The notes under the pieces were generated by a model. The model searched no databases. It saw only the letters and a program-made list of their open reading frames with translations, and was not told the origin of the DNA. From Gemmatimonadota bacterium (GTDB taxonomy: Bacteria > Gemmatimonadota > Gemmatimonadetes > Gemmatimonadales > Gemmatimonadaceae), in the NCBI GenBank assembly GCA_021324775.1, contig JAJPIM010000041.1, positions 1 through 64,000 of the forward strand: a stretch of 64,000 nucleotides of DNA, written 5' to 3'. Position numbers and translations under genes: made by a program. Shown here in pieces: positions 34,251 through 42,917 of this stretch; the first letter of the stretch is position 1, and every line of letters starts with the position of its first letter.

Positions 34251-35078
34251 GTGAGCGACGCCCGGCGACGGCTGTTCGTACTCGGTCACCGCGGCATGCT
34301 CGGCCACGTGGTGGCGCGCTATGCGGCGGGCGCGGGGTACGAGGTTGTGACGGCGGACGTGCGCTACGAGGGAGGGCCGGCGGATCGTCTCGTCGCCGCG
34401 GTGCGCGACTCCGGGGCGGCGGTCGTCATCAACTGCCTCGGTCTCACGAAGCAGCGCAGCGATGACCCGCCGGCGCTCTACCTCGCCAACGCGCTCTTCC
34501 CGGTCCATCTCGCGACGGAGCTGGATGCCTCGCAGTACATCGTACACGCCAGTACCGACTGTGTCTTCGCCGGTGTCCGCGGAGGGTACCGCATCGATGA
34601 TCCGCTCGACGCCGCGGACGCGTACGGTTTTTCGAAGGCTCTCGGCGAAAGCATCACCCGATATCCCAACGCGACCGTGCTGCGCGTGTCGGTGATCGGG
34701 CCGGACCGCGGGGATGGTCATGGGCTGCTCGCGTGGTTTTTGCGCCAGCCGCCGGACCGCCCTGTGCCTGGCTACACTAACCATCGCTGGAACGGCATCA
34801 CCACTCTTGACTGGGCAGCTATCGCGCTCGAATGCGCAGCGGCCCGTGCGCGGGGAGAGCCCGTCGCGTCGTTGATCCAGCCGGGCACCCCGGTGGTGAC
34901 GAAGTACGAGCTGCTGTGCGCGTTTCGCGATCTGTACGCGCCGCATCTCACGGTTGCCGAGGCGGCCGGTGCCGAGGCCGTGGACCGGTCGCTCATCCCG
35001 AGCGATGCACGGCCCCCGATCCGCGAGCAACTCGAACGGCTCGGCGCGTGGTATCCCGTGCCAGCCAAGACCGGGTGA
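34251..35078 (+). CDS. RmlD-like NAD(P)-dependent sugar-4-keto reductase
   Basis: The 275-residue short-chain reductase has the nucleotide-binding LFVLGHRGMLGHVVARYA, VVINCLGLTKQ, HASTDCVFAGVRGGYRIDD and the catalytic YGFSKALGE (YxxxK). RmlD-like proteins next to a WbjB-type dehydratase act as the 4-keto reductase (WbvR/CapF-type step) in making UDP-L-QuiNAc or UDP-L-FucNAc precursors. This protein has only the reductase part and lacks the extra cupin domain of CapF, so WbvR/UDP-L-RhaNAc formation is slightly favoured. The GTG at 34251 gives the family start after a 76-base gap, the largest within this part of the locus. Confidence 0.82.
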   Translation: MSDARRRLFVLGHRGMLGHVVARYAAGAGYEVVTADVRYEGGPADRLVAAVRDSGAAVVINCLGLTKQRSDDPPALYLANALFPVHLATELDASQYIVHASTDCVFAGVRGGYRIDDPLDAADAYGFSKALGESITRYPNATVLRVSVIGPDRGDGHGLLAWFLRQPPDRPVPGYTNHRWNGITTLDWAAIALECAAARARGEPVASLIQPGTPVVTKYELLCAFRDLYAPHLTVAEAAGAEAVDRSLIPSDARPPIREQLERLGAWYPVPAKTG

Positions 35079-37546
35079 TGACCGTGCGCTCCAGCGGCCG
35101 CGTGAGCACCCGAGCGGGACGCCGGCGGATCGTCATCCTCACCGAGGATTCAAAACCGGCATTGGGCGGGATCGCCGAATACCTCCACGAACTGGCGCTC
35201 GCGACATCCGAGACGCACGACGTGCTCGTGGTGACGAGCGTGCCCGGAGCCGAGGCGCTCAACCCCGGCCTGCCGTTTCGCTATCGCGAAGTCGCGTGGT
35301 TCCGCCAGGCGCAATCTCGCCGCGGAGATGGGTTCATGCCGATGCGGCGCATGAACACGCTGGTCTGGCACCTCGGCCGCCGGCGCCGGGTGCGCCGGTT
35401 GCTCGCCGGCATCCACGCCGAGCACCCCAACTCAGCCTACGTGCTGGGCCGGATGAGTCCCGTGACGCATCCCTGGTATGTCGCGTGCGGCGATCTGGGC
35501 CTCGAGTTTGCCGGCATTGCGTACGGGCTCGAACTGGTCGAGGCGCTCGCGCCCGCGTGGGCGAGACGACGCGTGGACATGGTCGCCGCGGCGACGCACT
35601 GGTTCGCCATCAGCCGCGACACGGCGTCCAAGCTCGCGGCGATGGGGGTGTCCGAGTCGCGTCAGAGCTTGCTCTTGCCCGGCGTCGTCATGCCGCGTCC
35701 GGCGGACGCAGATGACCAGAGCCGGCGTGGCGTCCGTGAGCGCCTGGGGTTGGGGGATGACCCATTCGTGTTGTCACTCTGCCACCTGCGGCACCGAAAG
35801 GGGATCGACCTCGCGATCGAGGCGTTCGCCGCCGTTGCGGCGGAGTTCCCCGCGCTCCGCTACGTCGCCGCAGGGGCCGGGCCGGAGCGCGACGCGCTCG
35901 CAGCGCTGGCGCGGTCCGCCGGGGTCGCCGGCCGCGTCGTGTTCACCGGTGCGATCGACGAAGCGACGAAGGCGGCCCTGTTTGCCGAATGCGAATTCTT
36001 CATTCTTCCGACCCGGACCGAGGCCCATGACGTCGAGGGCTTCGGCATCGTGTATCTGGAAGCGGGATCGTACGGCAAGGCGGTCATCGGCGGCGCGACC
36101 GGCGGCGTGGCGGAAGCGATTGCGGACGGAGTGACGGGCATGCTCGTGGACACGCGGGACTCGGCGGGCCTTTCGCACGCCATGCGCGATCTCCTTCGAG
36201 ACCCATCGCGGCGCGGCGAGATGGGACGACGGGGCGCCGAGCGGGCGTGCAGCGACTTCGCCTGGCCCGCGCGTGGTCGCGCATTTGCGGCGAGAATCGA
36301 CGAGATCTCCGATGACCGGCATCGGGATACGCCGGTGAGCACGCCGTCAGCGTCCGCGGCAGACCGGGTGCGCCGGCAGATGGGAAGCGCGAGCAACCGG
36401 ACGTTGGCAGCGGCCGACGTGCTGGGCATTCTGGCGCGCCGGGGACGCCTGGCTACCTATTTGTCATCAGGTGTCGTCATTGCCGAGCGGGATGCCTGTT
36501 CCCGGGCGATCATGGCGTGGGTACAGCGCGCGATCGAAGGGGGCGGTGGCGAGGGTGCCTCGGCACGGTATCACGTCACCAGCGGGTGGGCGGGCGCGTA
36601 TCCCGAGATTACGGGCTATCTCATCTCGACGCTGCTGCACTACGCCACCGCATGGAACGACCCCGAATTGGCAGACGCCGCGGCGCGAGCCGGAGATTGG
36701 CTGGCGCGCACACGGATCGCCGGCGGCGCGATCTGCCGGAAACAATGGTATCCGGGCAATTCGACCCCGAGCGTGTTCAACACGGCGCAGGTCGTGGAAG
36801 GCTGGTGTGCGCTGGCGCGCGCCCGGAACATCGATGGCGTGGCGGCCGCCGCGTGGACTGAGCTGGCGCGCGAGTCCGGGGACTGGCTTCTGCGGGAGCA
36901 GGATGCCAGCGGGATCTGGATCCGGCACGCATTCAACGGCATCCCGCACACGTATTACGCGCGGGTCGCCGCGCCGCTCGTGCGACTGGCGGAATTGACT
37001 GGCGACGATCGGTACGCAGCGGCGGCACGGCGGGCGCTCGACTGGGTGCTCGCGCAGCAGCAGTCCTCGGGGTGGTTCCGGTCGGCGGGGTTCACTGCCA
37101 CAGAGGCGCCGACTACCCACACGATCGGTTATGTCCTCGAGGGGCTGTTGCAGGCCGGCGGGCTGCTGGGCGACACGCGGTACACCGGCGCAGCGGAGCG
37201 GGCGGCGCGGGCGCTCCGCAATCTCTTCGGCCTTCGCGGCCGGCTGCCGGGCCGGCTATCCAGCGACTGGCGCCCGCGCGCGCGGTGGCGCTGTCTGACC
37301 GGCGAGGCGCAGGTCGCCATCTCGTGGTGCCTGCTCGCGAGGTCGACGGGCGACACCAGGTACCGGCAGGCGGCGGAGTCGGTCGCCGAGTCCTTGCAAC
37401 GCCGCGTGCGGATCTTCGAGGCGTGGCCGGAGATTTCCGGTGCCATCCCGGGGTCGTCACCCCCGTGGGGCGAATACGACCCCTTCGGCTATCCCACGCA
37501 CGCCGCGAAGTTCACGCTCGATCTCTTCGCCCTGCTGCCGGCATGA
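35078..37546 (+). CDS. Glycosyltransferase family 4 fused to an (alpha/alpha)-toroid domain
   Basis: The 822-residue two-domain protein has residues 20-405 as a complete GT4 enzyme: LGGIAEYLHELALA near the N-terminus, LSLCHLRHRKGIDLAIEAF, VVFTGAIDEATKAALFAE and the donor-binding EGFGIVYLEAGSYGKAVIGG. After a linker, residues 430-822 form repeated helix pairs (AARAGDWLARTRI, ARESGDWLLREQDASGIW, AARRALDWVLAQQQSSGWF). Toroid-like motifs HVTSGWAGAYPEITGYL and TIGYVLEGLLQAG resemble six-hairpin, AGE or C5-epimerase-like barrels. The second domain may modify or bind the glycan being built. Start TGATG overlaps the previous stop, and the end overlaps the next gene by 4 bases, so the fusion is not obviously an artefact. 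Confidence 0.82.
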   Translation: MTVRSSGRVSTRAGRRRIVILTEDSKPALGGIAEYLHELALATSETHDVLVVTSVPGAEALNPGLPFRYREVAWFRQAQSRRGDGFMPMRRMNTLVWHLGRRRRVRRLLAGIHAEHPNSAYVLGRMSPVTHPWYVACGDLGLEFAGIAYGLELVEALAPAWARRRVDMVAAATHWFAISRDTASKLAAMGVSESRQSLLLPGVVMPRPADADDQSRRGVRERLGLGDDPFVLSLCHLRHRKGIDLAIEAFAAVAAEFPALRYVAAGAGPERDALAALARSAGVAGRVVFTGAIDEATKAALFAECEFFILPTRTEAHDVEGFGIVYLEAGSYGKAVIGGATGGVAEAIADGVTGMLVDTRDSAGLSHAMRDLLRDPSRRGEMGRRGAERACSDFAWPARGRAFAARIDEISDDRHRDTPVSTPSASAADRVRRQMGSASNRTLAAADVLGILARRGRLATYLSSGVVIAERDACSRAIMAWVQRAIEGGGGEGASARYHVTSGWAGAYPEITGYLISTLLHYATAWNDPELADAAARAGDWLARTRIAGGAICRKQWYPGNSTPSVFNTAQVVEGWCALARARNIDGVAAAAWTELARESGDWLLREQDASGIWIRHAFNGIPHTYYARVAAPLVRLAELTGDDRYAAAARRALDWVLAQQQSSGWFRSAGFTATEAPTTHTIGYVLEGLLQAGGLLGDTRYTGAAERAARALRNLFGLRGRLPGRLSSDWRPRARWRCLTGEAQVAISWCLLARSTGDTRYRQAAESVAESLQRRVRIFEAWPEISGAIPGSSPPWGEYDPFGYPTHAAKFTLDLFALLPA

Positions 37547-38973
37547 GCCTGCCCGTCAGCGAGAGCCCGGTACCGGCCACGCCGCTGCGCGTACTCCTCA
37601 TCGCGTTCGAGTTTGCGCCGCTGGGCGCCGGGGGCGTGCAGCGCGTGATGGGACTCGCCCGGGGGCTTCCGGCGTGCGGGATCGATCTCGACGTCGTGAC
37701 GGTGCAGGCGGAGGATCTGGCACTCTGGTCAGGCGCTCCGGTGGATGCCACACTTCTCAGGGCGCTTCCGGAGAGCGTGCGGGTGCACCGCATACCGAGC
37801 GGCTTCCCGCCCTGGTACTGGTCGCTGACGCGGGGACGCGCGGGATTTCGCGTGGCCCAGTACTCCCACTGGGGCGATCCTGTCTCGTTGTTCTGGCGGC
37901 GGCCGTTGCTGGAGCAACTCGACGCGCTGGTGGCAGAGCGGCGCCCGGACGTGCTGCTGGCCACGGCACCGCCGTTCGGTGTCGCGGTGCTCGGCCGCAT
38001 CGCCGCACGGCGGTACCGGCTGCCGTGGGTGGCCGACATGCGGGATGCCTGGTCGCGCTGGTGTGTGGCCCCGTATCCCACCATCGCACACTACCTGTAC
38101 GCCCGGACCCACGAGCGCGCGGTCCTCAAGAGCGCGAACGTCGCGGTGGCGACATCGCACGTGACTCGCGGGCAGTGGCTCGCGGACACACCCTCACTGT
38201 CGCCCGGGCGCATGGTGACGATCTACAACGGGTACGACGCAGCAATGGTGCCGGCATTCGCGGCGAGGCGCAGCGTCCCCGAAGGCTCTGCGGAGGCCGA
38301 TCTCCGTCACGTGGTGTATGCGGGCAGTTTCTACTATACGCCGGACGCGCGGGCGGCCACGTTTCGTCCGATCTGGCGGCGGTCCCCGCAACACTGGCTG
38401 CACTACCGCCTGCGCCGCGAGGACTGGCTGTACCGGTCGCCCTATTTCTTTTTGCGTGGCATCCAGCGCCTCCGGGTCGTGCACCCCGAACTGGCGCGCC
38501 GGCTGCGCGTGACGTTCCTGGGCCGGGTGCCGCCCTGGCTGCCGCCGATGCTTGCCGAGACCGAAACCGCGGATGTGGTGTCGACGCCGGGCCCCGTGCC
38601 GCACGCCGAGGCGCTGCGGCTGGAACGACAGGCCGACGCCCTGCTGTTGACGTCCGCCAAGGTGGTGGGCGGCCGCGACTACAGTATCGCGGGCAAGGTC
38701 TATGAATACTTCGCGGCCGGCGTTCCGATCCTGGCGTTGCTGACGGATGGCGCGATGCGCGATCTGGTGTCGGAGTCCGGGCTCGGACTGCTGGCGGATC
38801 CGGACGACAGCGACGCGGTGGCGGAGGTCCTGGCACGCGTGATCGCCGCTCCCGATCCGCGGCGTCTCGTGGAACCGAACGAGCCGTTCATCGCGCAGTT
38901 CGAGCACCGGCTGATGGCGGAGCGCATGGCGGACTGCCTGCGAAGGGCTGCCGCGGAGGGGTATCGCGGATGA
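37543..38973 (+). CDS. Glycosyltransferase, GT4-like
   Basis: The 476-residue protein has an N-terminal GT-B domain with RVLLIAFEFAPLGAGGVQRV, the glycine-rich acceptor loop of GT4 enzymes, and LPWVADMRDAWSRWC, where the D-R-D-W string is common in GT4 relatives. The C-terminal donor domain has HVVYAGSFYYTPDAR, VTFLGRVPPWL and SIAGKVYEYFAAGVPILALL. A 60-residue insertion (about residues 280-330) containing HYRLRREDWLYRSPYFFL is unusual. ATGA overlaps on both sides place it firmly in the operon. Sugar specificity is unknown. Confidence 0.85.
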   Translation: MSLPVSESPVPATPLRVLLIAFEFAPLGAGGVQRVMGLARGLPACGIDLDVVTVQAEDLALWSGAPVDATLLRALPESVRVHRIPSGFPPWYWSLTRGRAGFRVAQYSHWGDPVSLFWRRPLLEQLDALVAERRPDVLLATAPPFGVAVLGRIAARRYRLPWVADMRDAWSRWCVAPYPTIAHYLYARTHERAVLKSANVAVATSHVTRGQWLADTPSLSPGRMVTIYNGYDAAMVPAFAARRSVPEGSAEADLRHVVYAGSFYYTPDARAATFRPIWRRSPQHWLHYRLRREDWLYRSPYFFLRGIQRLRVVHPELARRLRVTFLGRVPPWLPPMLAETETADVVSTPGPVPHAEALRLERQADALLLTSAKVVGGRDYSIAGKVYEYFAAGVPILALLTDGAMRDLVSESGLGLLADPDDSDAVAEVLARVIAAPDPRRLVEPNEPFIAQFEHRLMAERMADCLRRAAAEGYRG

Positions 38974-40262
38974 CCGCGCGCATCTGTCTCGTGTCTCCCG
39001 CACCGGTCTGGGTCAATCCGCGATTGGTGAAGGAGGCGGACGCGTTGCACGAGGCGGGATACGACGTCGTCGCCGGATACCGTGCGGACGGTCCCACCGA
39101 CCGCGATGATGCGATTCTCAGGAACAAACCCTGGCGCTGGCATCGCATCGATGTCGCACGCGACCGGCAGCCGTTCGCATGGATGCGGGCGGCGGCCCGG
39201 CAGCGGGCCGCTGAGTGGATCGTACGAGCAGGCCTGCGAAGCGCGCGGGCGGAGCGGGCGGCGTACTGCAGGGGCGACGGCATGCTCTCGCGATGGGCGG
39301 CCGCGCAGGATGCTGCGCTCTACATCGCGCACACGCAGCCGGTGCTGGCGGTCGTCGCCAAGGCGGCAGCCTCGCGTGGCGTGCCGTTCGCGTTCGATTG
39401 CGAAGACCTGCTCGCGGAGGACGCCGCAGACGGCGGCCGCGCGGCGTGGCGGCGGCCGATGATCAGCCATATCGAGCGCCGCTATCTCCCGCGGGCGGCG
39501 TACGTCTCGGCGACATCGGTGCCAATGGCAGAGTATCTGGCCGGCCGCTACGGCCTTCGCACCACGCGAGTCTGGCACAACTGCTTTCCAGCGGCCGACG
39601 CGGCCGCGCTGCGCGGGCCGGCGGACCGGCCCACGCCAAACGGTCCGGTGGAACTCGCGTGGATCTCAGCGACCGTGGGGCCGGGCCGGGGACTCGAGGA
39701 CATCTTTGCGGCCCTGCCGAAGCTCGGCGGCCGGGTCGCGCTTCACTTATACGGCGCGATACCGTCTGGCCAGAGCGAGTGGCTCGACGAGCAACTGGCA
39801 CCAGTCCGGGAACGGTCGGCGGTGGTGCTGCATCCGTTGCAGCCCGCCGATGCGATGCTCACCGCGCTCGCGCACCATCAGATCGGGTTGGCGCTCGATG
39901 GCGGCGAGAGCCTCAACCACAGCTTGACGGTCGGTAACAAGTTTTTTCTGTACCTGCAGGCCGGACTCGCGTGTGTCGCGACCGACATCCCGGGGCATCG
40001 TTCCGTCTTTCCGGCGGGAGCAGGATTTGGCGGGCTGTACCGGCCCGGGGATGTGCGGTCGCTAACGTCCGTCCTCGAGACATTGACCAATCCGGCGGCC
40101 CTGGCGGCGGCGCAGCGCGCCGCGTGGATCGCCGGCCGCACGACGTACGTCTGGGATCACGAAAAGCCGCAATTCCTCGAAACGGTCGCGGGCGCGCTCG
40201 CCGGTACACTCTCGGCGAGGCGCAGAATGACACCCGCCGGCTCGGCCGCCGCGGGCTCCTGA
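38970..40262 (+). CDS. Glycosyltransferase (GT-B fold)
   Basis: The 430-residue protein begins ARICLVSPAPVWVNPRLVKE, typical of GT-B enzymes acting on lipid-linked intermediates. YIAHTQPVLAVVAKAAASRG and FAFDCEDLLAED complete the first domain. The second domain has VELAWISATVGPGRGLEDIF, LHLYGAIPSG and the donor-binding stretch LNHSLTVGNKFFLYLQAGLAC followed by the H-R-S-V-F element. The family is probably near GT4 but the classical EX7E is replaced. The stop overlaps the next ATG by one base (TGATG). Confidence 0.78.
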   Translation: MTARICLVSPAPVWVNPRLVKEADALHEAGYDVVAGYRADGPTDRDDAILRNKPWRWHRIDVARDRQPFAWMRAAARQRAAEWIVRAGLRSARAERAAYCRGDGMLSRWAAAQDAALYIAHTQPVLAVVAKAAASRGVPFAFDCEDLLAEDAADGGRAAWRRPMISHIERRYLPRAAYVSATSVPMAEYLAGRYGLRTTRVWHNCFPAADAAALRGPADRPTPNGPVELAWISATVGPGRGLEDIFAALPKLGGRVALHLYGAIPSGQSEWLDEQLAPVRERSAVVLHPLQPADAMLTALAHHQIGLALDGGESLNHSLTVGNKFFLYLQAGLACVATDIPGHRSVFPAGAGFGGLYRPGDVRSLTSVLETLTNPAALAAAQRAAWIAGRTTYVWDHEKPQFLETVAGALAGTLSARRRMTPAGSAAAGS

Positions 40263-41653
40263 TGGCCGAACGCCGCTGCATCATCGTCGCGCCGCATTTT
40301 CCCCCGTCCGGGTTGCCTCCCGCACATCGCGCGCGCCTGTTCGTCCGGCATCTGGCGGCGTGCGGGTGGACGCCGGTTGTCGTGACCATCGATCCGCGCG
40401 ACCGCGAGGAACCGCCCGAGCCTGAGCTGTTGGCGACGGTGCCGCCGGACGTGCGCGTGGAACTCGTCCGGGCGTTACCCGCGAATGTCACGCGGGTCCT
40501 CGGCGTCGGCGATCTCGTACTCCGGTCGTTCCGGTCGCTCGCCTCCCGGACCATCCATGTTGCCCGCGAGACGCCGGACCCCGTCGTCCTGCTGGTGGTG
40601 CCGCCGTGGTACGCGCTCTGGCTCGCGCCGCTGGTGCGGCAGAGAACGGGGGCGCCGGTCGTCGTTGATTACGTCGACCCGTGGCGCATCGCGGCGACCG
40701 GTTCGGCCAAGAGCCGGGTGGCAGCGTGGATGGCGGAGCGCACCGAAGGGCGGTGCCTGCGCGCCGTGGACGGACTGTTCGCCGTCTCCGACGCGATCAT
40801 TGCCGATGTCCGGACCCGTTTCCCCTGGACCAGTGCGATGCCCGCGGGGGCGGCGCCGTACGGGTTCGAAGAGGCCGACCGCACGCTCCTGCTCAAGACA
40901 CATGGAGTGGCCGAAGCGGCGCCGCCGGGCGATGGGCGGAGCGATCCCGGTCCCGCGGGCGGCGCCCAGTGCCGCCTGGTGTACATCGGGGCGCTGTCGG
41001 ACGCACAACTGCCCGTGCTCGCGGCACTACTCGACGCCGTCGTGCTGCTCCGGCGCGAGCGCTCGTCGGCGGCCGCGCGTCTCCGGGTCGAGTTCTACGG
41101 AACCACCTATGCGGCACCCGCGGTGGCGGTCGCGCGGACGACAGCGCTCGTCGCCGAGCGCGGGCTCGAATCGCAGGTGTCCGAACATCCGGTGCGAGTG
41201 CCGTACGTGCGCGCGCTGACGCTCGCTGATGGTGCCGCCGCCAATCTCGTCCTCGGCGACACGACCGCGTACTATGCGGCGTCGAAACTCATGCCGGTGC
41301 TGGCGGCGGGGCGGCCCGTTCTCGCCGTCGTGCACGCTGCGACGGAGCCCGCCGCGCTATTGCGCCGCCTCGGCGGCCGCGGCTTAGTTTGTTACGGCAC
41401 GGCGGACACTCCGTCACCTGGATCGGCGGTGCGGGACATCGCGTCGGCCCTCAACGAACTCATTCAGGGTACGCTTCCAGCGATGACGGCGGATTTCACC
41501 ACCGATGCGGCGCTCCAGTCGCGTACGGCAGCGCGTATGACGGAGGCTCTTGCGGCGGTACTCGACCGGGTTGTCGCCGGTCGCCGAGCGGTCGCCGGTC
41601 CGCCAATGGTGGAATCCGGCACGGGAGCCGGTCGTGACCGCCCAACCGCCTGA
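40262..41653 (+). CDS. Glycosyltransferase-like protein (GT4-related)
   Basis: The 463-residue protein opens with CIIVAPHFPPSGLPPAHRAR, a GT4-like acceptor loop in which the second glycine is replaced by a proline pair. VVDYVDPWRIAATGSAKSR and VDGLFAVSDAIIADVRT follow. The C-terminal domain has CRLVYIGALSDAQLPVLAAL, VEFYGTTYAAP and the late segment TTAYYAASKLMPVLAAGRPVLAV. The last 90 residues are less conserved in appearance. It overlaps the downstream glycosyltransferase by 20 bases. Acceptor and donor are unknown. Confidence 0.75.
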   Translation: MAERRCIIVAPHFPPSGLPPAHRARLFVRHLAACGWTPVVVTIDPRDREEPPEPELLATVPPDVRVELVRALPANVTRVLGVGDLVLRSFRSLASRTIHVARETPDPVVLLVVPPWYALWLAPLVRQRTGAPVVVDYVDPWRIAATGSAKSRVAAWMAERTEGRCLRAVDGLFAVSDAIIADVRTRFPWTSAMPAGAAPYGFEEADRTLLLKTHGVAEAAPPGDGRSDPGPAGGAQCRLVYIGALSDAQLPVLAALLDAVVLLRRERSSAAARLRVEFYGTTYAAPAVAVARTTALVAERGLESQVSEHPVRVPYVRALTLADGAAANLVLGDTTAYYAASKLMPVLAAGRPVLAVVHAATEPAALLRRLGGRGLVCYGTADTPSPGSAVRDIASALNELIQGTLPAMTADFTTDAALQSRTAARMTEALAAVLDRVVAGRRAVAGPPMVESGTGAGRDRPTA

Positions 41654-42917
41654 GCGGCTTCGGACGCCGGACAGCGGGCAGCCGGTACCGGCTGCGCCGG
41701 TGACGTCGCTCGTCGTTCGCACCCCGATCCGGATCGGCGTTCTGGCGACGCATCCCATCCAGTACCACGCGCCGCTCTACCGCGTGCTGGGATCGACGCC
41801 GGGCGTGGACCTGACCGTGTACTTCGCGCACAAGCCGACGAGCGTGGAACAGGGGATCGGGTACGGCGTACCGTTCGCGTGGGATCTGGACCTGACCGAT
41901 GGCTACCGGCACGTCTGGCTCCGTAACGAAGCGGATGCGCGCCGCACCGAGTCCGGCGCACCGTTCCGCGACCGGCCGCGCGACTATGACACGCCGGAAA
42001 TCGCGACGCGCATCGCGCGCGAGCGCTTCGACGCCTTCATGCTCACCGGGTGGCGGACGCGGTCCGACTGGCAGGCGATGCGCGCGTGCGAGGCAACCGG
42101 GACGCCGATGATCGTGCGCGGCGATTCTCAACTGCGCGACGACTCTTTCGGGAAGCGCGTGCTCAAGCGTCTCATGTATCGCCGGCTGCTGCGCCGGTTC
42201 GAGGCGTGTCTCAGCGTGGGAGAGCGCAGCGCGGAGTATTTCCGGTACTATGGCGCCCGGCGGATCATCCCGGCCCCGCACTTCATTGACAACGCCGCGT
42301 TCGCCGAGCGGGCGGTCGTCGCCCGCGCGCGCCGCGAGACGACCCGTCATCGGTGGGGCATCAACCGTACGTCAATGGTGGTGCTGTTCGCAGGCAAGCT
42401 GATTCCCCGCAAACGCCCGCTCGACCTCATTCGCGCCGTGCGGGGGCTGCTCGGGATCCATCTCATCATCGTTGGCGACGGTGAGTTGAAAGGCGAATGC
42501 CGGCGCCAGACTAGCCGGTTCAGCATACCGTCGACGTTCACGGGATTCCTCAACCAGACGGCGATCACCGACGCCTACGCGTCGGCCGATGTGCTCGTCC
42601 TGCCGTCCGGGCGCCACGAGACATGGGGCCTGGTCGTCAATGAAGCGATGGCCAGCGGCTTACCGGCGGTAGTGTCGGACTCTGCGGGGTGTGTCCCCGA
42701 TCTCATCCGCGATGGTGAGACCGGATATTCGTTTGCCGAAGGCGATACCGACGACCTGCGGCAGATCCTGACGTACCTGGTGGATCATCCGGGTGAGACA
42801 GCCCGCATGGGACAGGCGGCGAGCGCGCGCGTCGCCTCATACTCGCCGGCGGCGGCGGCGGCGGGCGTATTGTCGGCCGCCGAGGCGGCAGCCGGGAGAG
42901 CGCCGTGGCCGTCGTAG
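41634..42917 (+). CDS. Glycosyltransferase family 4
   Basis: The 427-residue protein has RIGVLATHPIQYHAPLYRVL and VYFAHKPTSVEQGIGYGVPF, which are typical of a GT4 branch found in capsule and O-antigen loci, then FDAFMLTGWRTRSDWQA and VRGDSQLRDDSF. The second domain contains VVLFAGKLIPRKRPLDLIRA, FLNQTAITDAYASADVLVLP and ETWGLVVNEAMASGLPAVVS, the E(x7)E donor motif. All expected parts of a working GT4 enzyme are present. A GTG at 41634 overlapping the previous gene is used; GTG 41701 region codons would shorten it by about 23 non-conserved residues. Confidence 0.9.
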   Translation: MTAQPPERLRTPDSGQPVPAAPVTSLVVRTPIRIGVLATHPIQYHAPLYRVLGSTPGVDLTVYFAHKPTSVEQGIGYGVPFAWDLDLTDGYRHVWLRNEADARRTESGAPFRDRPRDYDTPEIATRIARERFDAFMLTGWRTRSDWQAMRACEATGTPMIVRGDSQLRDDSFGKRVLKRLMYRRLLRRFEACLSVGERSAEYFRYYGARRIIPAPHFIDNAAFAERAVVARARRETTRHRWGINRTSMVVLFAGKLIPRKRPLDLIRAVRGLLGIHLIIVGDGELKGECRRQTSRFSIPSTFTGFLNQTAITDAYASADVLVLPSGRHETWGLVVNEAMASGLPAVVSDSAGCVPDLIRDGETGYSFAEGDTDDLRQILTYLVDHPGETARMGQAASARVASYSPAAAAAGVLSAAEAAAGRAPWPS

